Shown here piece by piece: positions 28,275 through 37,076 of a stretch of 64,000 nt of DNA. Made by a program: the position numbers and the translations under genes. Within the stretch, counting starts at the first letter, position 1. Each line of letters begins with the position of its first letter. The stretch covers positions 1-64,000 of the forward strand of contig NZ_JAFCKP010000020.1 of assembly GCF_018130245.1 (NCBI RefSeq), in the 5' to 3' direction. Origin of the DNA: Bradyrhizobium sp. SZCCT0231 (GTDB lineage: Bacteria; Pseudomonadota; Alphaproteobacteria; Rhizobiales; Xanthobacteraceae). The notes beneath the pieces are model-generated. The model was not told where the DNA came from. It saw only the letters and a list, made by a program, of their open reading frames with translations, and made no database searches.

Positions 28275-29234
28275 ATGACCGGGAGCACCGCACTCATGCG
28301 CAATCCCTCGTCCAAGGGCCAGCCGCCCGCCCCCGGCGCACAACCCGCCGACAGCGCGATGTCCGAGCGGCGCGCCGCCGACGCGGAGATGGCGCGGGTG
28401 CTCAGGACCGAACCGACCCGCATGGCCCTGGACTCCGCCGGCGCCGGGATCGCGCACTGGAACCACGATCCATTGCATGACGTCGTCGAGCCCATGAGCC
28501 ACCACGTGATCATGGCGTATAACGGCGTGATCCAGCGCATGGAGCGCCGGTCGGGAAAATCGGTCTCGATCGGCACATTTCGCCCCGGGGTCGTGATCAT
28601 CATTCCGGAAGGATCGAGCTCCCGATGGGACATTCCGAAGCCCGTCGATGTCGTTCAACTCTACCTTCCGAACGCGACACTGAAGCGCGTTGCCGGCGAA
28701 GCCGGAATCGCAGCGGCGACCGACCTGCTGGAGCGGACGGCGCAACCTGACCCCATTACGTCCAGGCTGCTGTTGAGTGCAGCGGATGCGCTCGAAGGCA
28801 ACGGGGTCCTGGATGCGCTGTTCCGACATCAGGTGACGGATCTTCTTGCCACGCGTGTCCTGGCTGCGCACACAGGTTCGCCGGCCACGTTCCATCCGAC
28901 CATGGGCGGGCTGTCGTCGAAGGTCCTGCTCCGCGCGATCGAACGCCTGCGCTCGGACAGCGATGCGGACGTCTCCCTCGATGCGCTGGCATCCGATGCC
29001 GGCCTCTCGCGCTTTCACTTCTGTCGCGCCTTCAAGGAGAGCACCGGACTCTCGCCGCATGCCTGGCTGCGCCAACACCGGCTCGAGCAGGCCATGAACA
29101 AGCTGCGGGAGAGCGACGAGCCGGTCGTCTCGATCGCTGCGGCGCTCGGCTATTCCTCGCAGACGGCGTTCGCCGCGGCCTTCAGGAAGCTGACCGGCGA
29201 GACGCCGAGCGAGTGGCGCAGGCGCATGCGTTAG
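28275..29234 (+). CDS. AraC family transcriptional regulator
   Basis: A 319-residue regulator. The C-terminal AraC domain is clear: VSLDALASDAGLSRFHFCRA, FKESTGLSPHAWLRQHRLEQ, then VSIAAALGYSSQTAFAAAFR and the end TGETPSEWRRRMR. The N-terminal 200 residues resemble the cupin-type binding half of AraC regulators but show no known ligand motif. AGAAGGAGGCACGCA precedes the ATG. It faces the NDH-2-like and MBL genes downstream on the same strand and may control them. Confidence 0.87.
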   Translation: MTGSTALMRNPSSKGQPPAPGAQPADSAMSERRAADAEMARVLRTEPTRMALDSAGAGIAHWNHDPLHDVVEPMSHHVIMAYNGVIQRMERRSGKSVSIGTFRPGVVIIIPEGSSSRWDIPKPVDVVQLYLPNATLKRVAGEAGIAAATDLLERTAQPDPITSRLLLSAADALEGNGVLDALFRHQVTDLLATRVLAAHTGSPATFHPTMGGLSSKVLLRAIERLRSDSDADVSLDALASDAGLSRFHFCRAFKESTGLSPHAWLRQHRLEQAMNKLRESDEPVVSIAAALGYSSQTAFAAAFRKLTGETPSEWRRRMR

Positions 29235-29328
29235 CAGCAATCGCTCTATAGCGACAGCAATCGCGCTGGGGCAGCGGCACGCCCGATCGGTTAGACCATC
29301 ACCATGTCCAATCCCACGACGGAGAGAG

Positions 29329-29622
29329 ATGATGATCGCGAAAGATTTCACCCGCCGGCTGGCAACCATCTCGTCACGCAAGGGTCTCGCGACCGCAGTC
29401 GTGTACGGACTTACGCTGACCGTCCGCTTCACTTCAGCTGCAGGTGAAGAGGCGGACATTCCGCTGCAATCCGTACAACGCGCTCACCCGGTGATTTCCG
29501 TCGTGACCGGGGACAGCTCCGGACTTCCCTACCAGGACTGGGGCCGCAAGCCCGCGCCCTCCATCGTCTTTCGTCAGGGCTGGCCGCAGAGCCCGCAGCC
29601 GCCCGGCTGCCCCCTCCATTAA
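29329..29622 (+). CDS. Small exported hypothetical protein
   Basis: A 97-residue frame with a GGAGAG site directly before two adjacent ATGs. Residues 1-38 have a basic start and a hydrophobic core (GLATAVVYGLTLTVRFTSAA), consistent with a signal peptide. The rest is Pro/Ser-rich with no known domain. It lies between the AraC gene and the flavoprotein gene. The coding case is fair but not strong. Confidence 0.5.
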   Translation: MMIAKDFTRRLATISSRKGLATAVVYGLTLTVRFTSAAGEEADIPLQSVQRAHPVISVVTGDSSGLPYQDWGRKPAPSIVFRQGWPQSPQPPGCPLH

Positions 29623-29743
29623 GCGCCAGCAAGTTCGCTTCAACCCTTCGCATCGTTGCTGACCGCAACAGGGCTTGCCGCAATCCGGTAGCGGCGGCGG
29701 CAACGCGCCCCGCGTCCAGGAAGATCAACAGAGGAGACCATCA

Positions 29744-30949
29744 ATGCGACTAGTCATCATCGGCGCCGGCTTCGCCGGCATGTATGCCGCTCTTTCCGCT
29801 GCCCGCCTGCGCGAGATCCAGGGCGTCCCGCCCAACGAACTCGAGATCGCGCTGGTCGCGCCCGAGCCGACGCTGGTCGTCCGCCCGCGGCTGTACGAAC
29901 AAAGTCCCGAGACCTTGACGGCGCCGCTGCTCGATGTGCTCGAGGCGATCGACGTCACCTATGTTCAGGGCAGCGTCGAGACGGTCGAAACCCAATCCCG
30001 CATGGTGAGGATCGCAGCGGCGAAAGGCACCAAGAAGATGCTCTCTTACGATCGCCTCGTGGTCGCCACCGGGAGCCGGCTGTTCCGCCCGAACATTCCG
30101 GGTCTTGCCGAGCACGGCTTCAGCGTGGACTCGCTCGACGATGCGATTGCGCTCGACAAGCACCTGCATGGCCTCGCCAAGCGGCCGGCCGTGAACGGAC
30201 GCGACACGGTCGTCGTCGCCGGCGGCGGCTTCACCGGCATCGAGGCCGCAACCGAAATGCCGGCGCGGCTCCGCGCAATCCTCGGCCCGGATGTCAAGAC
30301 TCGCGTCATCATCGTCGAGCGCAACAGCGCGATCGCACCCGACATGGGCGCAGGTCCGCGGCCGGTCATCGAGAGCGCCCTCCGCAAGCTCGGCGTGGAG
30401 ACCCGCCTCGGTGCCGGGGTCGCCTCGCTCGACCAGGCTGGCGTCACCTTGTCCGACGGTGAGCACATCGAAACCGAGACCGTGATCTGGGCGGCGGGTA
30501 TTCGTGCGGCCCCTCTGACGGCGCAAATTCCCGCCGAGCGCGACAATTTCGGCCGGTTGCTGGTCGACCCCTGTTTGCGGGTGCCAGGCGTCGATGGCGT
30601 CTTCGCAACCGGCGATGCGGCCCGTGCCGCCTGCGACGACGAGGGCAATTACGCGCTGATGTCGTGCCAGCACGCCACGCGGATGGGCGCCTTTGCAGGC
30701 AACAATGCCGCCGCCGAGCTGCTCGGCGTACCGACCAGGCCGTACCACCAGAAGGCCTACGTCACCTGTCTCGATCTCGGCGAAGCCGGCGCACTGTTCA
30801 CGCGCGGCTGGGATCGCAAGGTCGAGATGGTCGGGGACGTCGCCAAGAAGACGAAGCAAGAGATCAACACCGTCTGGATCTATCCGCCGAAGGCCGAACG
30901 TGCCGCCGCGCTCGCATCGGCCGATCCGGAACGCGTGACCAGCCTCTGA
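29744..30949 (+). CDS. NADH dehydrogenase-like flavoprotein (NDH-2 type)
   Basis: A 401-residue pyridine-nucleotide-disulfide-type oxidoreductase. It opens with the FAD motif VIIGAGFAGMYAALSAARL, has a second dinucleotide motif VVVAGGGFTGIEAATEM and the FATGDAARA motif. The layout is that of type II NADH dehydrogenase and related quinone oxidoreductases, which pass electrons from NADH to quinone at the membrane without pumping protons. The C-terminal amphipathic membrane anchor of true NDH-2 is not obvious. Good ribosome site AGAGGAGACCATCA. Followed by the MBL gene. Confidence 0.82.
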   Translation: MRLVIIGAGFAGMYAALSAARLREIQGVPPNELEIALVAPEPTLVVRPRLYEQSPETLTAPLLDVLEAIDVTYVQGSVETVETQSRMVRIAAAKGTKKMLSYDRLVVATGSRLFRPNIPGLAEHGFSVDSLDDAIALDKHLHGLAKRPAVNGRDTVVVAGGGFTGIEAATEMPARLRAILGPDVKTRVIIVERNSAIAPDMGAGPRPVIESALRKLGVETRLGAGVASLDQAGVTLSDGEHIETETVIWAAGIRAAPLTAQIPAERDNFGRLLVDPCLRVPGVDGVFATGDAARAACDDEGNYALMSCQHATRMGAFAGNNAAAELLGVPTRPYHQKAYVTCLDLGEAGALFTRGWDRKVEMVGDVAKKTKQEINTVWIYPPKAERAAALASADPERVTSL

Positions 30950-31032
30950 CGCACGAAGCCATGACGGCCGCGCTCCCTGGCTGCGCGGCCCGATCAACAA
31001 GATCAGCCAGCAGCATGAAACAGGAGATCAAC

Positions 31033-31950
31033 ATGAACCAGCACAACGCCTCCTATCCCGTTGCATCGAAACCCGAAGAGCTCGTGCCGTCGCGCTACGC
31101 GCTGAAGATCGGTGAGATCGACGTGCTGGTGGTCAGCGACGGCGTTCTACCGCTGCCCACCACCATGTTGGCGCACAACGCCGCCCCGGCCGACCGGGCG
31201 GCCTGGCTGCGTGACATGTTCCTGCCGCCGGACGCTTTCGACTGGGCACTGAATGCGGTCATGGTGCAGAGCGGCGGCAAGACCATCCTCATCGACGCTG
31301 GCCTCGGGTCCGACCCGAATTTGCATCTGCCGCGTGCCGGGCAGCTGAGCAAGCGACTGGAGGCCGCTGGCATCGACCTTGCGTCCGTCACCGATCTGGT
31401 GCTGACCCACATGCACATGGACCACATCGGCGGGCTGCTCGTCGACGGTGTGAAGCAGCGGCTGCGCCCAGACCTGCGGATTCACGTCGCGACGGCGGAG
31501 GTCAAATTCTGGGAAGCACCTGATTTCTCCCACACCAACATGCCGCAGGGCTTCCCCGATGCGCTGCGGGCGACCGCCAAGCAGTTCGTGAAAGCGTATG
31601 GCAGTCGGCTCAGGCCCTTCGACGAGGAGCACGAGGTTGCACCGGGCGTCGTCGCACGTCGCACCGGCGGTCACACCCCCGGACACAGCGTGGTTCGCAT
31701 CGCATCCGGCGGCGAGGCGCTGACGTTTGCCGGCGACGCCGTGTTCGCCGTCGGGTTCGACCAGCCCGACTGGCACAACGGTTTCGAACACGATCCCGAG
31801 GAGGCGGCGCGCGTTCGTATCCGCCTTCTGCGGGAGCTTGCCGAGACCGGCGAGATGCTGGTGGCCACGCACCTGCCGTTCCCGTCGGTCGGCCGCGTCG
31901 CGGTCGATGGCGACGCCTTCCGTTGGGTGCCGGTGTTCTGGGATTATTGA
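31033..31950 (+). CDS. MBL-fold metallohydrolase
   Basis: A 305-residue metallo-beta-lactamase-fold enzyme with the zinc motif LTHMHMDHIGG (His126, His128, Asp130, His131), GGHTPGHS and the DAVFAV/ATHLPFPS ligands. No signal peptide is seen, so it is probably cytoplasmic. The chain resembles methyl-parathion-hydrolase-like and lactonase-like MBL proteins; the true substrate cannot be read. ATG 31033 follows CAGGAGATCAAC. It probably forms an operon with the NDH-2-like gene 83 bases upstream. Confidence 0.85.
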   Translation: MNQHNASYPVASKPEELVPSRYALKIGEIDVLVVSDGVLPLPTTMLAHNAAPADRAAWLRDMFLPPDAFDWALNAVMVQSGGKTILIDAGLGSDPNLHLPRAGQLSKRLEAAGIDLASVTDLVLTHMHMDHIGGLLVDGVKQRLRPDLRIHVATAEVKFWEAPDFSHTNMPQGFPDALRATAKQFVKAYGSRLRPFDEEHEVAPGVVARRTGGHTPGHSVVRIASGGEALTFAGDAVFAVGFDQPDWHNGFEHDPEEAARVRIRLLRELAETGEMLVATHLPFPSVGRVAVDGDAFRWVPVFWDY

Positions 31951-32294
31951 GCAGGCGCCAGATTGAGTCCGAACCAGGGTGCGCGCTCATAGCGTCAATG
32001 AGCGCGTGCCCAGTCCGCGGCATCACCTTCCTCCCGCGAATCTTGTCGCGGGAGATGCGCGTGCGGAGAGAGACGGCGAGTCTCGGCCGATTTGAGAAGC
32101 CAGGTTCCCACCTTGTCTTGACTGCAACACTGTCATCGCCGACCGGAGCCCAGCTAACGGGTTATCCGACCAAACCATGGTTTAGCTTGAACAAAGCCGG
32201 GTTCCTAAGGTCTCATCCACGCGCTTGCACCGACACGGATCGGACGCCCCGTGTGGATACCGGGACTTTTCTGTGTCCGAGGCATGAAACTCGC
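31951..32294. other. Intergenic region
   Basis: A 344-base stretch between the MBL gene and the M48 protease gene. The protease frame stays open through most of it, but the translated residues are not family-like. I see no other gene, RNA or repeat. Confidence 0.4.
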
Positions 32295-33422
32295 ATGACA
32301 AGGCACCAGGAGATCCGTAGCTTTTTTGCTTTGAACGCGCACGAGGGAACAGGGGTGATTCACGCTGGTGTAGGCCCGATGGCGTTGCGTGGTGATTGGC
32401 ACGGCCAAGATATCGTTGCCGGTCTTGCGCCATGCCTTTCGTTCGTTCTGGTGCGACATGCGCCACGAGAGATGCTGCGCGTTTTCCGGTCCGGCTCTAC
32501 CGTCATCCTGGAGTTCTATTGGCCAGCGGCCGAGGCAGGTGTGTTCCTGCGATGCCGTATCGAGCTGAATTCCAGAGACCAGTGGCGGTTGCGGCATCGG
32601 CGGCACGCCCATCAGGCCGCGAACCAGCAATCCTCCCAATTGGCGATCCTTGCAATGACATTGCTGCTCGCCGTGTGCGGCTGGATCGTCGGAGGCGCCG
32701 AGGGCATGCAGCGGGCACTCATGGGCAGTACGCCGCGCCCGGACGAAACGGTCATCTCGCGCGAGAGCATGTACCGCTGGTTCGGCGCGCGACCGCTGGC
32801 CCCTGCCGAGGTGCCGGACCTGTTCGCCATTCTGGCAAAGGTTTGCAGCCGGGCCGGCCTGGTGCGATTGCCGGATCTCTATTGCCTGCCGGCACCACGC
32901 GACATGAATGCCTATGCGCTCGGCGGACCTGACCGAAGTGCCATCGTGTTGACCGAGGGCCTGCTGCGCGGCATGACGCGCGACGAGATCGCCGGGATAT
33001 TGGCCCATGAAGTCGCGCATATCCGCAACAATGACGCCCGGACGATGGGCTGGGCGACAGCGTTGCGACGCGCGATCGATTGGACCTCACTCGCTGGCCT
33101 CGCACTGCTGCGAACCAGTCATCATCACGGAGGCATGACGTCAAGCCGGCCATTGACCATGCTGCTGAGCGCAGCACCGACTCTTGGCCAGCTCCTTGGA
33201 CTTGCTCTGTCGCGCGTGCGCGAAATGGATGCAGACGCAACGGCACTCGAACTGACCGGCGACTCGCGAGCGCTCATCGCCGCACTCGACAAGCTGGAGC
33301 GCCATCACACCGGCTCTGCACCAAGCCGCACCTCCGCATTCGCGCATGATCCGGCGCGTTTGCTTCGCAGCCATCCCGCCACCTCCGAGCGCGTCGGCAC
33401 ATTGCTCAACCTCGCGTACTAG
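32295..33422 (+). CDS. M48 family (HtpX-like) membrane metalloprotease
   Basis: A 375-residue zinc protease with the HExxH motif in LAHEVAHIRNND (His238, Glu239, His242) and a third ligand in VREMDADA (Glu310), the standard M48 spacing. Hydrophobic segments at about residues 115-136 and 263-305 suggest membrane anchoring. HtpX-type proteases cut damaged membrane proteins. The start is uncertain: ATG 32295 was chosen as the first near the family-like part, ATG 32380 is an alternative, and neither has a clear ribosome site. It lies 540 bases upstream of the Q/G-rich repeat cassette. Confidence 0.8.
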   Translation: MTRHQEIRSFFALNAHEGTGVIHAGVGPMALRGDWHGQDIVAGLAPCLSFVLVRHAPREMLRVFRSGSTVILEFYWPAAEAGVFLRCRIELNSRDQWRLRHRRHAHQAANQQSSQLAILAMTLLLAVCGWIVGGAEGMQRALMGSTPRPDETVISRESMYRWFGARPLAPAEVPDLFAILAKVCSRAGLVRLPDLYCLPAPRDMNAYALGGPDRSAIVLTEGLLRGMTRDEIAGILAHEVAHIRNNDARTMGWATALRRAIDWTSLAGLALLRTSHHHGGMTSSRPLTMLLSAAPTLGQLLGLALSRVREMDADATALELTGDSRALIAALDKLERHHTGSAPSRTSAFAHDPARLLRSHPATSERVGTLLNLAY

Positions 33423-33964
33423 CATTCGCTGAAGTTTTTACCGATGCACATCGGAAGGCTCGCTGACCAGGCAAAGCGTGCTGACGAAAATCCGCGCGCT
33501 TGAAATTTTTGCGGAGCTGGATCGTCGCCAAAATATCGCCGCGCTTTCGCGAAACTATTTTGATCTGAGTACGTTTCGGCATCTCTGCTCATTGCAGTAC
33601 CGGGGAGACACCAACGTAATTGCCGAGCGTTTGAGCGGACGTAGGACGTAAATGACAAGCGGCTGGCCTCGTGGTCAGCGAGGAAAATCCGCTCCCACAT
33701 CTGTCAACGGCTATCATTTTGCCGCTCTAAAACAATCTTGCCGTCGACCCGACACCTAGAGGGACGCAACGCGTTCCCTCGACGGGGCGACGTTACTTGA
33801 GACTTCCGTTCCAAGCATCGAACTCGAAGGTCCAACGCCGTCGCACCGGCGTGACGGAAAGCTGTTACCGCCGAAAAAGCTGTTACCGCCGAAGCGGTCG
33901 CGCACGCGAACCGCCTTCGCAGGATTGTGGGCTGAGGGCACCACCATCGCAAGGAGGCCAAGCG
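33423..33964. other. Leader region upstream of the repeat-protein cassette
   Basis: A gene-free 542 bases. It holds the 18-base direct repeat at 33858-33893, an imperfect hairpin around GAGGGACGC/GCGTTCCCTC near 33754-33774 and the ribosome site AAGGAGG before ATG 33965. It is AT-richer than its surroundings. Promoter elements could not be assigned with confidence. A 93-codon minus-strand frame (33419-33700) is not convincing. Confidence 0.5.
33858..33893. repeat. 18-base tandem duplication
   Basis: AAAGCTGTTACCGCCGAA occurs twice in immediate tandem, ending 71 bases before the start of the Gln/Gly-rich gene. It could be a duplicated regulatory site or a slip-replication scar; nothing more is shown. 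Confidence 0.8.
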
Positions 33965-34717
33965 ATGACGTATTATGACACCCTGCAACAGAACCTCGCG
34001 CATGGTTCGCCATTCGGACAGTTCGGTCCGCAACAATGGGGAACAGCAGCATTCGGTTCGCAAGGCGGCCAACAGTTTGGAGGAGGCCTTGGATTGGGCC
34101 AGGCGGCCTATGGACAGCAATACGGACAGTTCGGCGGTCAGCCGACCTTCGGCGCGTTTGGATATGGCCCCGGCTGGGGCGGGCAAACGGGCTGGGGTCA
34201 GCAGTGGGGCGGACAACAGCGCCAGCTGTCGCCGCAGGATGTGAATGAGGTCGTGCGGCAATTGGTACCGGCGCTGCCCCAAATTCTCGCGCAAGCCCAA
34301 AACCCATTCGCGGGAATGGGCTATGCGGCTTACGGCCAGGCGCCGCGCCAGCTAAGTCCGCAAGACGTGAGCGAGGTCGTGCGGCAGATCCTGCCCATGG
34401 TGCCGCAGATCGTGGGAATGTTGCAGGGCCAGCCGCAAATGCAGCATTCGGCCATGCACGGCGGTCCCGGCCAGGGTCAATTCGGAGGCCTCGGTCAATT
34501 CGGTCTCGGCTATCCCACGCAGGCTCAGCCAGCGCAGATGTGGGGTACGCAGTTCGGCGCGCCGCAGTTCCAGGCGGCATTCGGCGGTGCGACGGGCTTC
34601 GGCCAGCAGCGACAACTGACGCAGCAGGATGTCGCCGACATCACCCGCCAGCTGATCGGCGTCATTCCCCAGGTCATCGGTAATCTTCAGGCCTATGGCC
34701 AGCAGCGGATGATCTGA
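33965..34717 (+). CDS. Gln/Gly-rich low-complexity protein with three helical repeats
   Basis: A 250-residue protein with no signal peptide and no recognised domain. Residues 10-85 and 155-215 are prion-like, made of Gln, Gly, Phe, Tyr, Trp and Ala with many QFG, QQYG and GWGQQ words. Three copies of one amphipathic motif interrupt them: RQLSPQDVNEVVRQLVPALP (86-105), RQLSPQDVSEVVRQILPMVP (128-147) and RQLTQQDVADITRQLIGVIP (216-235). No cysteine is present. The start ATG has a strong AAGGAGGCCAAGCG site. Composition suggests self-association, or display of the helical repeats to a partner. It is followed by a hairpin and then two genes on the same strand. Confidence 0.7.
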   Translation: MTYYDTLQQNLAHGSPFGQFGPQQWGTAAFGSQGGQQFGGGLGLGQAAYGQQYGQFGGQPTFGAFGYGPGWGGQTGWGQQWGGQQRQLSPQDVNEVVRQLVPALPQILAQAQNPFAGMGYAAYGQAPRQLSPQDVSEVVRQILPMVPQIVGMLQGQPQMQHSAMHGGPGQGQFGGLGQFGLGYPTQAQPAQMWGTQFGAPQFQAAFGGATGFGQQRQLTQQDVADITRQLIGVIPQVIGNLQAYGQQRMI

Positions 34718-34729
34718 CCGCGCGGTAAG

Positions 34730-34760
34730 GCGCGACCGCCGCCAAAAGCGGCGGTCGCGC
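34730..34760 (+). other. Intercistronic 13-bp hairpin
   Basis: GCGCGACCGCCGC, loop CAAAA, then the exact complement. It starts 13 bases after the stop of the repeat-protein gene and has no T run, so it looks like an RNA stabiliser or partial terminator. Its effect would be to leave the first gene more highly expressed than the two downstream. Confidence 0.7.
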
Positions 34761-34797
34761 CCGCCGTTGCGCATGCTTCCTCCGAAGGAGAACCCTC

Positions 34798-35253
34798 ATG
34801 TCGGATTCCAATCCCTCCGCCGCATCGTCACAGCGCCACTCCTCAGACATTCAGCAGCTCGTCGGCCTGCTTGGCAATTTGATGCCGCTGCTCTTGCGCC
34901 TGCAATCGCACGGGTTCGAGCAGCCGTTCCGAACCGCGCCCGGCAGCTTCCCGATGCCGAACCCGGTGCTCGATTATCAGGCTGCGGAAAACATGATCGG
35001 AGACATGATTGCAGAAACGCTGCGTTCGCTCTCCGCCTATCTCGAGGCCAACGCGGCACAGCATGCGGGCCTGGAAAACTGCGTCGCGATCGTCACCCAG
35101 GCGGCCAACAAGTTTACCGAGCGGGATTTTGCGCAGGCCTTCAACCTGATCTATTTCGCCTATCGCGCGATCGAAGCCGCCCGCGCAGCCGATCCCCGCG
35201 TTCCATTGCCGCGACAGGCTTCGATTGATCGCACTCAATCTTCCATCCACTGA
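34798..35253 (+). CDS. Small helical protein of the repeat/protease cassette
   Basis: A 151-residue protein with a good ribosome site (CCGAAGGAGAACCCTC). Residues 15-38 (SSDIQQLVGLLGNLMPLLLR) form a hydrophobic helix similar in pattern to the repeats of the preceding protein. Residues 60-135 are predicted helical (NMIGDMIAETLRSLSAYLEA, then FAQAFNLIYFAYRAIEAARA). No known domain and no signal peptide. It lies 80 bases after the Q/G-rich gene and 24 bases before the subtilisin-like gene. The three are probably one transcript. Function unknown; an adaptor or chaperone role is a guess from position only. Confidence 0.65.
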   Translation: MSDSNPSAASSQRHSSDIQQLVGLLGNLMPLLLRLQSHGFEQPFRTAPGSFPMPNPVLDYQAAENMIGDMIAETLRSLSAYLEANAAQHAGLENCVAIVTQAANKFTERDFAQAFNLIYFAYRAIEAARAADPRVPLPRQASIDRTQSSIH

Positions 35254-35277
35254 AATCAAATCAACGGAGGCGACGCC

Positions 35278-37053
35278 ATGGCAGCAAGTCCAGATGATGC
35301 GCGACCGACCTCGATCGGCAATCGAAGCAAACCCGTGCGCAACACCCAATACATGATCGCGCCGGCGGGTCCCGGCATCAGCGCACAGACACTGGCCGAA
35401 CAACTGAGCCAGTTCGGCAACATCCTGTGGACCCATGACCAGCGCGGCGTCAGTGGCCCGCCCATTGCGATCGTGCGCATGCCTGACGAAGCCGCGGCCG
35501 CGTTGCGCCGCTCCACGGCCGGCAGCTTGATCATCGAGCCGGACAGCCATCTGCGAGCTGCGTCCTTTGCCGGCCCGGGCGCTGCTTTCATCCCGGCGGC
35601 TGCGCCGATGACCGCACTCGGGCCGGACTTGAAGGTGACGATCCGGATTGTCAGCGAGACAGGCGCGCCTGTGGAACAGGCAAATGTGCGGCTCATCGGC
35701 GAGCAGGCGTCAGCTCAAGGGCAGACGGACCGTGATGGCAACGTCGATCTGACGCTGCGGGACGAAGTGCCGGAAACAATCGCCGCCATTTTCGTCAGCG
35801 CGTGCTCCGGCCATTGGGGCTTGTGGCAACAGCAGCCCAATATCGAGGCCAATGCGGTGAACACCCTCACCCTGAGACCGTTGCCGCTACCTGGCCGACT
35901 GGATTGGGGCGGCGAGGCGATGCGCTTCGATCAGATTCCCGACCACTGCCGTGGAGCCGACGTCAAGATCGCGCTCATCGATAGCGGCGTGGCGACCAGC
36001 CACAGGCAATTGGCAGGCATCAAGCACGGTATCGATGCCCGAAGTGGCGAGGATCGCTCGTGGTCAAGGGATATCACTGGCCACGGCACGCCTTGCGCAG
36101 GCATCATCAATGCGGCTGCGCGGGCAGATCACGGTATCCGCGGCTACGCCCCGGAGAGCGAACTGCATGTTTACAAGCTTCCCCTCGATGCCCGTTGCAG
36201 CGACCTGATCGCGGCGCTCGATGATTGCCTGCAAAACGGCATCGACGTGGCCTGCGTCGGGGTCGGTTGCGAGCGCGGCTCCGCACTGGTCGAGCAGCAC
36301 ATGGCCATGGCCAAGCAGCAGGGCGTCAGCATCATTGCCGCCGCCGGCAACTCCGGACAGGGCGTATTGTTTCCGGCCTGTTCGCCGCATGTCATGGCCG
36401 TCGGCGCGGTCGGACGGATGGGAAGCTTCCCGGACGACAGTCCGCAGGCGGCGCAGGCCGCAGCCGCGACTGCGGCGGCGGGCGGGTTGTTCGTACCGCC
36501 GTTTTCCTGCCGCGGGTCCGAACTCGACCTGTGCGCGCCCGGCGTCGCGATCATGACCTGCCAGTCGCCGGACGGCTACGCCGTCTGCGACGGCACCTCG
36601 CTCGCAGCGGCTCACGTTGCCGCGCTTGCGGCGTTGATCCTCGCCGATCACGGCGACTTCAAGGGCAGCTTCATCGCCAAGGATGCCCACCGGGTCGAAC
36701 GTCTCTTTCAAATTCTGAAGGATACGGCGCAACCCATCGGCCATCCATGGCAGACCGGAGCCGGGTTGCCGGATGCAGCCCGCGCGCTCGGCGTCTGGTC
36801 CGATCAGCGCCCCCTTGCCATGCCGCTGAATGCGGGATTGCGCGAGATGCGCCGCGCCATTCGGCAGCTCGATCGGATTCCATTCGGCGCAATCCAGTCG
36901 ACGATGTTCGAGCCGCCGCGCGGCCCGGCCAACGTGACGCGGCTTCCGCTGAATCCGGCCCCTCTCGCGCTCCAGGCCGCCGGCGCGGGAACAGCGACGG
37001 TGCATGAACTCAGAGCAGCGATGGCGCTCGCAGGTCTAGCGGAAGGACCTTAG
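35278..37053 (+). CDS. Subtilisin-like (S8) serine protease without signal peptide
   Basis: A 591-residue protease with the full catalytic set: Asp235 in ALIDSGV, His269 in TGHGTPCAGI, oxyanion Asn358 in AAAGNSGQ and Ser441 in CDGTSLAAAH. Residues 45-100 (TLAEQLSQFGNILWTH onwards) look like an I9-type prodomain and residues 118-205 like a small beta-sandwich. The C-terminal 110 residues are Ala/Pro-rich. No Sec or Tat signal is visible, so it is predicted intracellular or exported by an unusual route. It is the last gene of the cassette, starting 24 bases after the small helical protein gene. Subtilases of this kind in clusters often process a partner protein; the two genes upstream are the obvious candidates, which is inference. 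Confidence 0.85.
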   Translation: MAASPDDARPTSIGNRSKPVRNTQYMIAPAGPGISAQTLAEQLSQFGNILWTHDQRGVSGPPIAIVRMPDEAAAALRRSTAGSLIIEPDSHLRAASFAGPGAAFIPAAAPMTALGPDLKVTIRIVSETGAPVEQANVRLIGEQASAQGQTDRDGNVDLTLRDEVPETIAAIFVSACSGHWGLWQQQPNIEANAVNTLTLRPLPLPGRLDWGGEAMRFDQIPDHCRGADVKIALIDSGVATSHRQLAGIKHGIDARSGEDRSWSRDITGHGTPCAGIINAAARADHGIRGYAPESELHVYKLPLDARCSDLIAALDDCLQNGIDVACVGVGCERGSALVEQHMAMAKQQGVSIIAAAGNSGQGVLFPACSPHVMAVGAVGRMGSFPDDSPQAAQAAAATAAAGGLFVPPFSCRGSELDLCAPGVAIMTCQSPDGYAVCDGTSLAAAHVAALAALILADHGDFKGSFIAKDAHRVERLFQILKDTAQPIGHPWQTGAGLPDAARALGVWSDQRPLAMPLNAGLREMRRAIRQLDRIPFGAIQSTMFEPPRGPANVTRLPLNPAPLALQAAGAGTATVHELRAAMALAGLAEGP

Positions 37054-37076
37054 AGGAGGATGAGGGACCCGCAGTC

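Noticed and set aside
33419-33700. 93-codon minus-strand frame after the M48 gene
   Set aside because: No ribosome site, mixed composition, no family-like pattern; overlaps the leader of the repeat cassette.
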